Assembly (NCBI GenBank): GCA_963769435.1
Contig: CAVYLN010000002.1
Span: forward strand, 1,984,001-2,048,000
Direction of reading: 5' to 3'
Source of the DNA: JADKAV01 sp963769435
Lineage (GTDB): Bacteria > Actinomycetota > Actinomycetes > S36-B12 > UBA10799
DNA length: 64,000 nt
Shown here: positions 31,655 to 40,736 of the stretch, in pieces
Numbering within the stretch: the first letter of the stretch is position 1
Layout: the number at the start of each line of letters is the position of its first letter
Notes under the pieces: model-generated
Told to the model about the DNA's origin: nothing
The model's input: the letters and a program-made list of their open reading frames with translations, nothing else
Database searches by the model: none
Made by a program: the position numbers and the translations under genes

Positions 31655-31673
31655 GGCTTGCCGCAGTCGCCGA

Positions 31674-31749
31674 CGACGGACTCGACCATGGTTCATGGCC
31701 CCAGACCCCCGGGGGGCAGCGGTGAGCTTGGCCATGGTCGAGTCCGTCG
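31674..31749. repeat. Perfect 18-bp palindrome between acs and the histidine kinase
   Basis: Arms 31674-31691 (CGACGGACTCGACCATGG) and 31732-31749 are exact complements around a 40-base spacer that has its own small CCCCCGGGGGG core. Its position suggests a terminator or attenuator between acs and the sensor-kinase operon. No T-run follows. Confidence 0.75.
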
Positions 31750-31785
31750 CCCCTGCCGGCCCCACGATTCGGATAGCGTCGGCGC

Positions 31786-32961
31786 ATGAATGCCTGGGCG
31801 TTGGCACTGGCCGCGATCGCCGGTGCCATCGTGCTCGCCATCGCGATCGCCGCGTGGGTGCGTGGCCGGGCCCGGATGGGCACCGAGGGTCAGATGGCCA
31901 CGTACCGGACGCTGCACATCGCCAGTCAGGCGGCCCCCGCGCTGCGAGCCGGCCTGACGGAGGCTGCCGCCCAACGTTCGGTCAAACACCTGCGCAGCCT
32001 GCTCGGTGTGCAGGCGCTTGCCATCACCGATGGGTTCTCGACGCTGGCATGGGACGGTATCGGGGACAAGCAGCGCGATGTTGCGGCCGACACATGCGTC
32101 CGCGGCGCTGGACACCGGTTCGGCGGTGGTGCTCACCGCAGCCCAGGCCCGCGAGGTCTCGGAGATGCTCCGGTCGGGGATCGCCGCCCCGCTGACCTCC
32201 GACGACGTCGTGATCGGGGCCCTGGTCGCCTACTCGAACACGTCCGCCGGCCCGGCCATGATGCGTGCGGTGGAGGAGGTGGCGACCTTCACGTCCGGCC
32301 AGCTCGACCTCGCCGAACTCGACCGCACGCGTGCCCGCAGCGCGGAGGCGGAGGTGAGGGTTCTGCGCGCGCAGATCTCCCCGCACTTCATCTTCAACTC
32401 GTTGACGGCCATCGCGTCCTTCGTGCGCACCGATCCGGACCGCGCGCGCGACCTGCTGCTCGACTTCGCGGAGTTCACCCGCTACAGCTTCCGGTCCCAC
32501 GGCCGGTACACGACCCTGGCCGAGGAACTGCGGTCGGTGGAGCAGTACCTGCTGCTGGAACAGGCGCGGTTCGGCGATCGGCTGCAGGTGAAGCTGCGGG
32601 TGGATCCCGAGGTGCTCAGCGTGCGCATCCCGTTCCTGTGCATCCAGCCCCTGGTCGAGAACGCTGTGCGGCATGGCCTGGAGGACAGGGACGCACCCGG
32701 CACGATCAGCATCACGGCGGTGGAGCGCGGCCCCGACTGCTGGATCAGCGTCGAGGACGACGGGGTGGGCAACGAGCCGGCGTGATCCGGCGCAGCCTGT
32801 CGGGGGAGCCGGGAGACCATGTGGGTCTGGCCAACGTCGACGAGCGGCTGCGGCAGGCGTTCGGCGACGACCGCGGGCTGGTCGTGGAGACCGCCCCGAT
32901 GGCGGGCACGAAGGTCACGATGCGGATCCCGAAGTTCGCGGAGGCGGTGACCGATGAGTGA
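31786..32961 (+). CDS. LytS-type sensor histidine kinase (two frame breaks)
   Basis: The protein has one N-terminal membrane helix (about 4-25), a GAF-like sensor region and the HisKA_LytS domain: H-box QISPHFIFNSLTAI, then IQPLVENAVRHGL (N box) and a GHKL ATPase end (HVGLANVDERLRQAFGD). It autophosphorylates on His in the FIFNS region and passes the phosphate to the LytTR regulator encoded next (8-base overlap). Breaks near 32100 and 32785 shift the frame and cancel. In other bacteria, LytS/LytR-type systems near acs and actP control acetate or pyruvate use; that role is inferred. Confidence 0.85.
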   Translation: MNAWALALAAIAGAIVLAIAIAAWVRGRARMGTEGQMATYRTLHIASQAAPALRAGLTEAAAQRSVKHLRSLLGVQALAITDGFSTLAWDGIGDKQRDVAADTCVRGAGHRFGGGAHRSPGPRGLGDAPVGDRRPADLRRRRDRGPGRLLEHVRRPGHDACGGGGGDLHVRPARPRRTRPHACPQRGGGGEGSARADLPALHLQLVDGHRVLRAHRSGPRARPAARLRGVHPLQLPVPRPVHDPGRGTAVGGAVPAAGTGAVRRSAAGEAAGGSRGAQRAHPVPVHPAPGRERCAAWPGGQGRTRHDQHHGGGARPRLLDQRRGRRGGQRAGVIRRSLSGEPGDHVGLANVDERLRQAFGDDRGLVVETAPMAGTKVTMRIPKFAEAVTDE

Positions 32962-33720
32962 GGGACTGATCGTGGTGGCCGTCGACGACGAGGCCCCGGC
33001 ACTGGCCGAACTCGGAGTACCTGCTGAGCCGGACCCCGGGCGTCGGCAGAGGTCCGCCCGGCCGCGACCGCCACCGAGGCCCTGGAACTGCTGCAGGCCG
33101 ACGACGTGCGATGCGGTGTTCCTGGACATCCGCATGCCGGGCATGGACGGCCTGGCGCTGGCGCGAGTGATCGGGCGGTTCTCGGCCCCGCCGCCGGTGG
33201 TCTTCGTCACGGCCTACGACTCCCACGCCGTCGACGCCTTCGACATCGCGGCCGTGGACTACTTGCTCAAGCCGATCCGGGCCGAGCGGCTCGGCGCAGG
33301 CGGTGGTCCGCGTGCAGCGGCAACTGGAGTCCGAGGCCGCCGAGCCCTCGGGCGCCGACGCGGCGCTCGCGACGAGACCATCGCCGTCGAGCTCGGGTGG
33401 CACGACGCGCTACGTCAAACGCTCCGACATCGTCTACGTCGAGGCGCAGCGGGACTACGTGCGGCTCCACACCCGCACCGCCGGACACCTGGTGCGGGTC
33501 CCGCTGGCGAGCCTGGAGGAGAGGTGGGAGCCGGAGGGGTTCCTGCGGGTGCACCGTCGCTATCCTGGTCAACGCCGCCTACGTGATCGGCCTTCGCACC
33601 ACCGGTGGGCGCCTGTTCGTCGACCTCGGCGAGGGGCAGTCCGTGCCGGTCAGCCGGCGCCACACGTCGGCGGTGAAGTCCGCCCTCGTGGAGGGCCGGC
33701 GGCTGGAGCGCGAGTCGTGA
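32954..33720 (+). CDS. LytTR-family response regulator (several frame breaks)
   Basis: An N-terminal receiver (VVAVDDEAPALAEL, then VFLDIRMPGMDGLALAR with the phospho-Asp, VVFVTAYDSHAVDAF, VDYLLKPI) is joined to a C-terminal LytTR DNA-binding domain (RYVKRSDIVYVEAQRDYVRL, EEGFLRVHRR-like block, VSRRHTSAVK). At least five single-base breaks occur (near 33013, 33043, 33108, 33290, 33370, 33395, 33563); three are an extra C in CTGG contexts. It pairs with the kinase before it, and its stop overlaps the next GTG start. Confidence 0.82.
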
Positions 33721-34100
33721 GCAAACCGGAGTCCAAGCCCCGCCGCGAGGTGATCACCGGCCCGCGGCGGGACGTCCGCCGGCGTCCGCCCCGCCCGGTC
33801 ACCGACGAGATCGACGAGCAGACCAGGGTCGGGGCCAGGTCTACCTGCGGGCGCTGATCCGCACGCAGCTGCTGCTGGGCCTGGCCACCGTTGCCCTGGT
33901 CGTGGTGCCGCTGGCCGCGATGCCGCTGCTCTTCGGGCTCGTGGCCCGCAGCGCGCGAGCTGCAGGTCGGCCCGATGCCGTTGTGGTGGCTGCTGCTGGG
34001 CATCCTGGTCTATCCGGCGATCCTGGCCGTCGGCTGGTGGTACGTGCGGGCCGCCGACCGCAACGAGGCGCAGTTCACCGATCTCGTGGAGGGGCGATGA
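33717..34100 (+). CDS. Small two-helix membrane protein, DUF485/DUF4212-like (frame breaks)
   Basis: The protein of about 128 residues has a basic, Arg/Pro-rich N-terminus, then two transmembrane segments (around LLLGLATVALVVVPLAAMPL and PLWWLLLGILVYPAILAV) and a short tail (RAADRNEAQFTDLVEGR). By size, topology and position (ATGA overlap with the next symporter) it looks like the small partner subunit seen with ActP-type symporters. Breaks lie near 33835 and 33955. Confidence 0.7.
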
Positions 34101-35853
34101 ACTCCGTGGCGGCGGTCGGGCATCGCGCTCACCGCGCTGGTGACCATCGCGCTCGCCGGCCTACAGTTCCCGCCTCGCGCGCACGACCGGGGACTTCTAC
34201 GTCGCCTCCCGGTCGGTACCGGCATGGTGGAACGCCTCCGCGATCTCCGGGGAGTACCTGTCGGCCGCGTCGTTCCTGGGCGTCGCCGGGCTGATCATGG
34301 CGGGCGGGGCGGACGCGGTCTGGTTCCCGGTCGGGTACGCGGTCGGATACGTGCTGCTCCTGGCGCTGGTGGCAGCGCCCCTGCGCCGATCCGGCGCCTA
34401 CACCCTGCCGGACTTCTGCGAGGCCCGGCTGCGCTCCGCGGCACGGTGCGCCTGATCGCCAGCGCCCTCGTCGTGCTGATCGGGTGGCTCTACGTCCTGC
34501 CGCAGCTGCAGGGCGCCGGGCTGGCGCTGCAGACGCTGCTGGGCACGCCGATCTGGTTGGGCGGGGTGCTGGTGTCGCTCACCGTGCTGGTGGTCATCGT
34601 GGGCGGCGGGATGCGCAGCGTGACGCTGGTGCAGGGGTTCCAGTACTGGCTCAAGGTCGTGGCGATCATGCTGCCCGTGCTGTTCCTGCTCGCCGCGTGG
34701 CGCGCGGATGCCAGCCCGTAGTGCGCTGACCGACTCCGTGCCCGACCTTCCGGCGGCAGACGACCGGTGAACGTGGACACCGACATCGCGGTCACCGTGG
34801 ACGCAACCGGTCGTCGTGGCGGTCGACGGGATGGTCGACGGTGTCCCCGCGCGACGGGATCCACGTCCTGGGCCGTGGGCGACCCACGAGGTCGCTGCGG
34901 GCACCACGGTGACCTTCCCGCAGGGTGCGGCGGTCCCGCACCTGTCGTCACTGGCGGCCCAGCGACGGCGCAGCACTGGGGTCAGGCGCTGCAGGGCGGG
35001 CAGCAGCACGCGCTCTACCGCACGTTCGCGCTGATGTTCGCGCTGTTCCTCGGGACCATGGGCCTGCCGCACGTGCTGGTGCGCTTCTACACCAATCCCG
35101 ACGGGCGGGCCGCTCGCCGGACGGCTCTGGTCGTGATCGGCCTGGTCGGGCTGTTCTACCTGGCGCCGTCGGTCTACGGGATGCTCGGGCGGCTCTACAC
35201 CCCGGAACTGCTGATGACCGGGCGCACCGACGCGGTCGTGCTGCTGCTGCCCCAGGCCCTGGTGGGTGGAGCGGCCGGACAGTGGCTGACCGCCCTGGTC
35301 GCCGCGGGCGCGGCCGCCGCATTCCTGGCGACCGCCACCGGTCTGACCGTCACGGTGGCCGGGGTGCTGTCCCAGGACGTCGTGGGTCGTCGGGTCAGCG
35401 ACCCGATCCTGTCCTTCCGGATCGCTGCGGCCGCCGCCGTGCTGGTCCCGCTGGTGCTCGGGCTGGTCGCCGAGTCCCTGCCGCTGGCGCGGGCGGTGTC
35501 GCTGGCCTTCGCCGTCGCGGCGGCGACGTTCTCACCGCTGCTGCTGCTCGGGCATCTGGTGGCCGCGGCTCACCGACGTCGGGAGCGGCGGCCGGGCTCA
35601 TCCTCGGGTGGAGTCGCGGCGTCCGGCGCGATCGTGGTCTCCACGGCGATGCCCGGACATGACCGGATGGCCCGCTGCGCTGCTCTCCCAACCGGCCGCG
35701 TGGGCGATGCCCATGGCATTGGCCACAATGGTGATCGTGTCCCGTCGAACGCCCCACCGGATCACACCCGGTGTGGACCGCATCATGATCCGCCTGCACA
35801 CACCGGAGTCGGTCGGCGTCCAGCGGACGTGGATCGCTCGGGGCAGACGATGA
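34097..35853 (+). CDS. Second sodium:solute symporter, ActP-like (multiple frame breaks)
   Basis: A protein of about 580 residues from the sodium:solute symporter family: TGDFYVASRSVPAWWNASAI, SGEYLSAASFLGVAGLIM, GGGMRSVTLVQGFQYWLK, and LGTMGLPHVLVRFYTNPDG, which matches ActP at 28.6 kb. About a hundred residues in the middle (AAGTTVTFPQGAAV region) look like the extra loop of this branch. Breaks occur near 34118, 34165, 34445, 34720, 34800, 34930 and 35565. Its operon with the LytS/LytR pair suggests a regulated carboxylate carrier distinct from ActP. Confidence 0.78.
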
Positions 35854-36804
35854 CCGGGCTGGTCGTGCCGGCCTCGGAACTGGTCGACGTGGCACGTGCG
35901 GTCGACTGGCGACTGCCCGGTCGGCGCCGCAACTGGCCGATGCCGCGGATGCCCGGACCCGTGCGTTGATCGACGGCTTCGTGCACGAGGCGGGCCCACC
36001 GCCGGCAACGCTTCGCCTGGGTCGCGCTGGGTTCGCACGCGCGCCGGCGAACTGCATTGCGCCAGCGACCAGGACCATGCCCTGTTCTGGGACGAACGAG
36101 GCCGCCGCCGCGACCAGCTACGCCGCGGACCTCGCGGGCGACCGTGATCACCGGCCTGGCGACGCTTCGGGATGCGGCCGTGCGACGGCGGCTACATGGC
36201 CGACCGCTGGTCCCACTCGCTGGGCCAGTGGCGGGAGATCCTGCGCGATCGTGTCGAAGCCCCGACCCCGGATGCGGTGGTGGATGCCGACGTCTTCCTG
36301 GATCTGCGCCCGCTGGCGGGTGGACTGGACGTTGCTCCGGCTGCGGCGGAGCCTGGCGGCGGGTGCGCAGTCTCCCCGCCTGCTGCACGGACTGGCACTC
36401 GCGGCGAACTCCTTCCCCACGCCCCTGCACGCCTTCGGCCGGCTTCCGAAGGGCACGATCGACCTCAAGAAGACCGGGCTGGCCCCCATCGTGCTGCTGG
36501 CCCGGCTCTACGGGCTGAGGGCGCGGTCCACGTCGGTGGGCACCGATCAGCGACTCGCCGATGCCGCGGCGCGCCGGCGTGCTCAGTGAGGACCTGACGG
36601 GTCGGCTGCGCAATGGCTACACACTGCTCACCGTGCTGCGCCTTCGTAACCAACTGCGGCAGATCGACGCCCGGGAGTACGTCACGGACTCGGTCGTCGT
36701 CGAGGACTACGACCCGGACACGCAGGACGGCTCTGCGCGACGCCTTCCGAGCGATCAAGAGCGCGCAGTCGGTCACCTCGGTGACGTTCCGGACCGACCT
36801 GTGA
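35850..36804 (+). CDS. DUF294 putative nucleotidyltransferase (frame breaks)
   Basis: The protein of about 318 residues has the DUF294 nucleotidyltransferase signature GSHARGE followed by SDQDHALFWDE (polymerase-beta fold, GlnD-like), and the C-terminal helical DUF294_C part (RLRNGYTLLTVLRLRNQLRQ). It lacks the cyclic-nucleotide and CBS domains that usually precede this fold. Such genes are often found beside ActP-like symporters and epsilon-type exonucleases; the target of nucleotidyl transfer is unknown. Breaks near 35925, 36030, 36165, 36345 and 36735. The ATG overlaps the symporter stop (ATGA). Confidence 0.75.
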
Positions 36805-36831
36805 TCCGGCCGAACCCGGACGGTGGGACCG

Positions 36832-38222
36832 ATGACCAAGTGGAAAGTTCTGGCGCTCATCCTGGTCGCCACGCTCGTGCCTGCGCTGACCGCGGCCGTG
36901 GTACTCGCGGATCTGCCGCCGGAATCGCGACTGTCCCTGCTCGACACCCTCGGTGGTGAAGTGTTCGTGCTCGCGATCGGGCTGGTCGCTGCTGGTGGGT
37001 CTGATCGGGTGGATCTCCTGGCGCACCTGGCGGGCGGAGCGGTTGCTCGACGAGCGCACAGCCAACGCGGTGGCGATGATCGCCGACGTGAATCCGGACC
37101 ACCGATTGCCCGGCGTCACGGCCACCGAGCAGGCCATCAACACCCTCGCCGAACGGCATGCCACGGCGGAGGCGCGACTGTCCGAACAGCTCGAGGCCGC
37201 GCACGCGGAGTTGCGGCTCGAACGCGACAGCCTGCTCGCCGTGCTGCAGCGGTCTGGACGTTCCGGTGGGGGTGGTCGACGATCGTGGCCGGATCCTGCT
37301 GGTCAATCCGGCGGCCCGCAGCGCCCTCACCGGCCGCACCCCGATCGCTGCCGGTCGCAGCATCTTCGGGGTGTTCGACGCCGACGACTTCCTCCCGCTG
37401 CTGACTCGGGCCCTCGCCGGGGAGCGGCCGCGGGCGGTGGTCGGCAACATGGCGATCCGCCTGGTGCGGATCACCGGTCCGGGGAGTCCGCCGATGGTGC
37501 TGATCGTCGGCAACCCCGCCGCCGAGCAGCCGCAGGGCCCGGTCGTCGGTCTGAGTGTCGATCTGGCGCGGCCCACCCGTCCGGTGCCGTCCCGCGAGCA
37601 GTGGCTGCAGACCCCGCTGGCCGACATCGTGTTCACGGTCGTCGACTGCGAGACGACCGGTCTGCACGTCGACGCGGGTGACCGGCTGGTCGCGATCGGG
37701 GCGGTGCGGGTGGACGGGGCGTGTGGTCCGCGCGGACGACACTTTCGACGCCTTGATCAATCCCGGCCGCTCGATCCCGGAGCTGTCGACGAGTTTCCAC
37801 GGGATCACCGACGAGATGGTCAAGGCCGCCGGTAGCCCCGCCGAGGTCGTCTCCGAGTTCGCCGACTACGCCGCCGACTCGGTGCTGGTCGCCCATCACG
37901 CGGCCTTCGACCTGGGGTTCCTGCGACCGGCGGCCGCGGCCGCCGAGGTGAGCCTCGAGGCCGCTGAGCTCTGGACACCATGCTGCTGTCCGCAGTGCTT
38001 GAGCCGCACCCGGAGGCCCGCCACGGGTTGGACTACGTCTGCGAGCGCTACGGGGTGGAGGTCTTCGGCAGGCATACGGCGCTGGGTGACGCCCTGGCCA
38101 CCGCCGAGGTGCTGGTCCGGATGATCCCGCAACTGGAGCAGCGCGGGATCGCGACGCTGGGACAGGCCCGGGAGGCCTGTGAGGCGACCGAACTCGCACG
38201 CCGGATCCAGGCCGGCGGGTAG
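36832..38222 (+). CDS. Membrane-anchored PAS-DnaQ exonuclease-like protein (frame breaks)
   Basis: In order: two N-terminal transmembrane helices (about 5-25 and 45-65), a coiled linker, a PAS-like domain (VPVGVVDDRGRILLVNPAAR), and a DEDDh exonuclease of DNA polymerase III epsilon type (VFTVVDCETTGLH, LVAHHAAFDLGFL, then HTALGDALATAEVL). This layout is typical of the exonuclease encoded with DUF294 and ActP-like genes, and suggests a signalling rather than proofreading role, which is inference. Breaks near 36985, 37255, 37725 and 37970. TAG at 38220 ends the cluster. Confidence 0.8.
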
Positions 38223-38296
38223 GGCCGCGGGCGGATACCCCGTTGAGGGCTTCACCGCTCCCCGGATCGGGAATACGCTGGCGGTGGGAGGCGACG

Positions 38297-38617
38297 ATGC
38301 GTGCAACCGCACTCGGTCTTGCAGCGGTCCTGCTGACGGCAGTGCTACCGGTGGGCGCCGGCGCCGCCACCCCCCGGAAGCCGATCCCGGTGGGCAAGGC
38401 CGTCATCACCGTTGACGAGGGGTGTCTGGCACGGGTCGTGGCCGGGAAGTACAAGAAGGCGGTCCCACGCAGCGGCCGGATGGTTCTGCCGACGGGGACG
38501 TACCGGATCAAGGCGCGCCCCGGTGGCTGCCGTGCGACGAAGAAGAAGATCCGGGTCCGCAAGGGCAAGACCGTGCGGGCGAAGGTCGTGGTCACCGATC
38601 CAGTGACACAAGGCTGA
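38297..38617 (+). CDS. Small secreted basic protein
   Basis: I do not recognise this 106-residue protein. It has a signal peptide (ATALGLAAVLLTAVLPVGAG, cleaved near AGA-AT), two cysteines in the mature part (DEGCLARVV, PGGCRATKKK) that could pair, and a Lys/Arg-rich end. The strand-rich pattern (MVLPTGTYRIKARPGG) suggests a small beta domain. GGGAGG lies 6 bases before the ATG. Confidence 0.7.
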   Translation: MRATALGLAAVLLTAVLPVGAGAATPRKPIPVGKAVITVDEGCLARVVAGKYKKAVPRSGRMVLPTGTYRIKARPGGCRATKKKIRVRKGKTVRAKVVVTDPVTQG

Positions 38618-38762
38618 CCGCCAGGGCTGCGTGCGCGGGCAGGCCCGCGGGCTGTTCACGGCGAGTGGTCCTGCTATACCGTCGCACGCATGTCACACGA
38701 CGTTCAGGAATCGCTGCGGGCCCCACGGTGATGGGTCGACCACGATCGGTGATGGAGGCCCA

Positions 38763-39602
38763 GTGATAGAGATCGCGTGGCAGTACGACCCCGAAGCCGC
38801 CCCCGTCGAGCGCAGACCAGCCACCGCGCAGGAGGCACTGCTGATGCTGCACATGGGCAACACGGGCTTCGCGGACCTGGGTCGGTCGACCGGCGCGGGC
38901 AGATACGTGATCCCCGTGTCCGGCGAGGAACTCGGGCTCGGGGACAGCCCAGGGCGTGCCCCCACGCAGATGCCATCAGCGGTGATCCTCGGGTGTTCTG
39001 ATGCCCGGGTGCCTCTGGAGCTGGTGTTCTCACAGTCGGCAAATGACGTGTTCGCGGTACGGGTGGCCGGCAACGTCCTCGGCGAGGACTGTGTCGGCAG
39101 CATCGACTTCGCCCTCACGAACCTCGCCAGCGTACGTCTGGTGGCCGTTGTTGGACATACCGGCTGCGGGGCTGTCCAAGCCGGGGTCGACGCATATCTG
39201 AACCCGCAGAACTACCTCGGACTGGCGGCGAACCTGCCACTGCGGGGGATCGTGGATGCGGTCATGCCGGCGGTGCGGGGGGCCGACACGGCGCTGCGCG
39301 GGCACTACGGGGAGCAGGTGGTCGACAAGCCGGGCTTCCGGGAGGCGCTCGTCGACGCCTCGGTCGTGCTGAACGCGGCGACGGCAGGTGCTGCTGTGCA
39401 GCGGATCTTCGCGCGGCGCCTGTCCGATGAGCTCGGTGTGGTGTTCGGCGTCTACGACCTGACCAGTCGTCTGGTCGGGCTGCCCGATCTGCAGATGGAA
39501 TGGCGTCACGGACTTTTCACCGCACCTGCGGAAGGTTCCATCCCCAGCCTGATCGACGACGTGGTCAGGTCGGTGCATGTGCGGTCCCTGCTGAGGGGTT
39601 GA
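38763..39602 (+). CDS. Beta-class carbonic anhydrase
   Basis: The 279-residue protein has the zinc and catalytic ligands of beta-carbonic anhydrases: LGCSDARVPLE (Cys, Asp-Arg pair) and VVGHTGCGAV (His and Cys). It interconverts CO2 and bicarbonate in the cytoplasm. A C-terminal extension (about 60 residues after ARRLSDELGVVFGVYDL) is normal for many bacterial forms. I chose the GTG at 38763, preceded by GGAGG at a spacing of 4. No frame breaks. Confidence 0.92.
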   Translation: MIEIAWQYDPEAAPVERRPATAQEALLMLHMGNTGFADLGRSTGAGRYVIPVSGEELGLGDSPGRAPTQMPSAVILGCSDARVPLELVFSQSANDVFAVRVAGNVLGEDCVGSIDFALTNLASVRLVAVVGHTGCGAVQAGVDAYLNPQNYLGLAANLPLRGIVDAVMPAVRGADTALRGHYGEQVVDKPGFREALVDASVVLNAATAGAAVQRIFARRLSDELGVVFGVYDLTSRLVGLPDLQMEWRHGLFTAPAEGSIPSLIDDVVRSVHVRSLLRG

Positions 39603-39682
39603 CTCCGGCTCGCGCATAGCCCTTTCAGCCACCGGGGCGATCACCTTCGACCGGGACGTCCGCCGGGCCACGTAGGCGTCTG

Positions 39683-40523
39683 CTAGGCCACCTGCAGGGA
39701 CCGTTTCGACAGCCCGAACGCGTAGCCGTCGACGGAGTCGTCGAGTTCGCCGTCGGCGGCACCGAGCGTGACGAACAGCGGGGTGAAGTGTTCCGCGGTG
39801 GGGTGGGCGAACGGCATTCCGGGGGCGCGTGTGCGGAAGGCCGCCAACTCGTCGAGGTCGCGGTCGGCGAGTGCCTGTGCGGCCCACTGGTCGAACTCCT
39901 GTGACCAGCCCGGCACCGCGTTGCCGAAGAACATCTCGGGGGTCAGGTAGGGCAGGCCGTGGGTCATGAAACCGGACCCGATCACCAGAATGCCGTCCGA
40001 CCGCAGCGAGCGCAGGCGACCTGCCCAGCCGCATCAGCTCGGCGGGGTCCTCGGTCGGCAGGCTCAGCTGCAGGACCGGCACCCGGCCACCGGGGTACAT
40101 GACCTTCAAGGGAACCCAAGCGCCGTGGTCGAGCCCGCGGGACGCGTGCTCGTGCACGCCGACCCCGGACAGCGCCGTAACGACCCCTCGGGCCAAGTCG
40201 GTGGCGTCCGGGGTGTCGTAGCGCATCCGGAAGTAGCGCGGGTCGAAGCCCGCGAAGTCGTAGACAAGGTTGCCGGGTCGCGGTGCACTCAGGCTCAAGG
40301 GGGCGGCCTCCCAGTGCGCCGAGACGATCAGGATGCCGCGCGGGGTGGGCAGAGTGTCCGCCCAGCCGGACAACTCGTCGATCCAGGTGCGGTCCTCGAA
40401 CAGCGGAGGCGCTCCGTGGCTGATGTAGAGGGCGGGCAGAGGTGCGTCGCCGTCCTGCCACGTGCGGCGCTGCTGCTCGCGCACGAGTGCGTCGGGCAGG
40501 AATTCGTCGAAGGCGATGGTCAT
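39683..40523 (-). CDS. LigB-type extradiol dioxygenase, DODA family (one frame break)
   Basis: The protein of about 280 residues resembles 4,5-DOPA extradiol dioxygenase/LigB proteins: ALYISHGAPPLF, LIVSAHWEAAP, LDHGAWVPLKVMYP and GSGFMTHGLPYL carry the expected His ligands and acid/base residues. It would cleave a catechol-type ring with Fe(II) or Zn(II). A single-base break near 40012 separates AELMRLG from LRSLRSDGILVIGSG. It is divergent from sulP; no aromatic pathway is nearby. Confidence 0.85.
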
Positions 40524-40736
40524 GTGTGCTCCTCGTCGGGGTCAACTTGGTTGAGCACAAAACTATTCCGGAGGCGGATTCAGCGATGGCCGATCGTGAA
40601 CGACGGTGGGCCAGGCGTGCAGCTGGGGCTTGGGAGTTCCACTGCCCCCCGCCGGCGGACGTGCGGAACCTCCCTGAGGGTGGCCGATCTTGGTGGCCAG
40701 CGGGTGAACTCGCAGTGAATGGGCGATGATGCGTCT

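Noticed and set aside
38634..38649. Terminator hairpin CGCGGGC-AG-GCCCGCG
   Set aside because: The loop is too short for the full stem and no T-run follows; chance is likely at this base composition.
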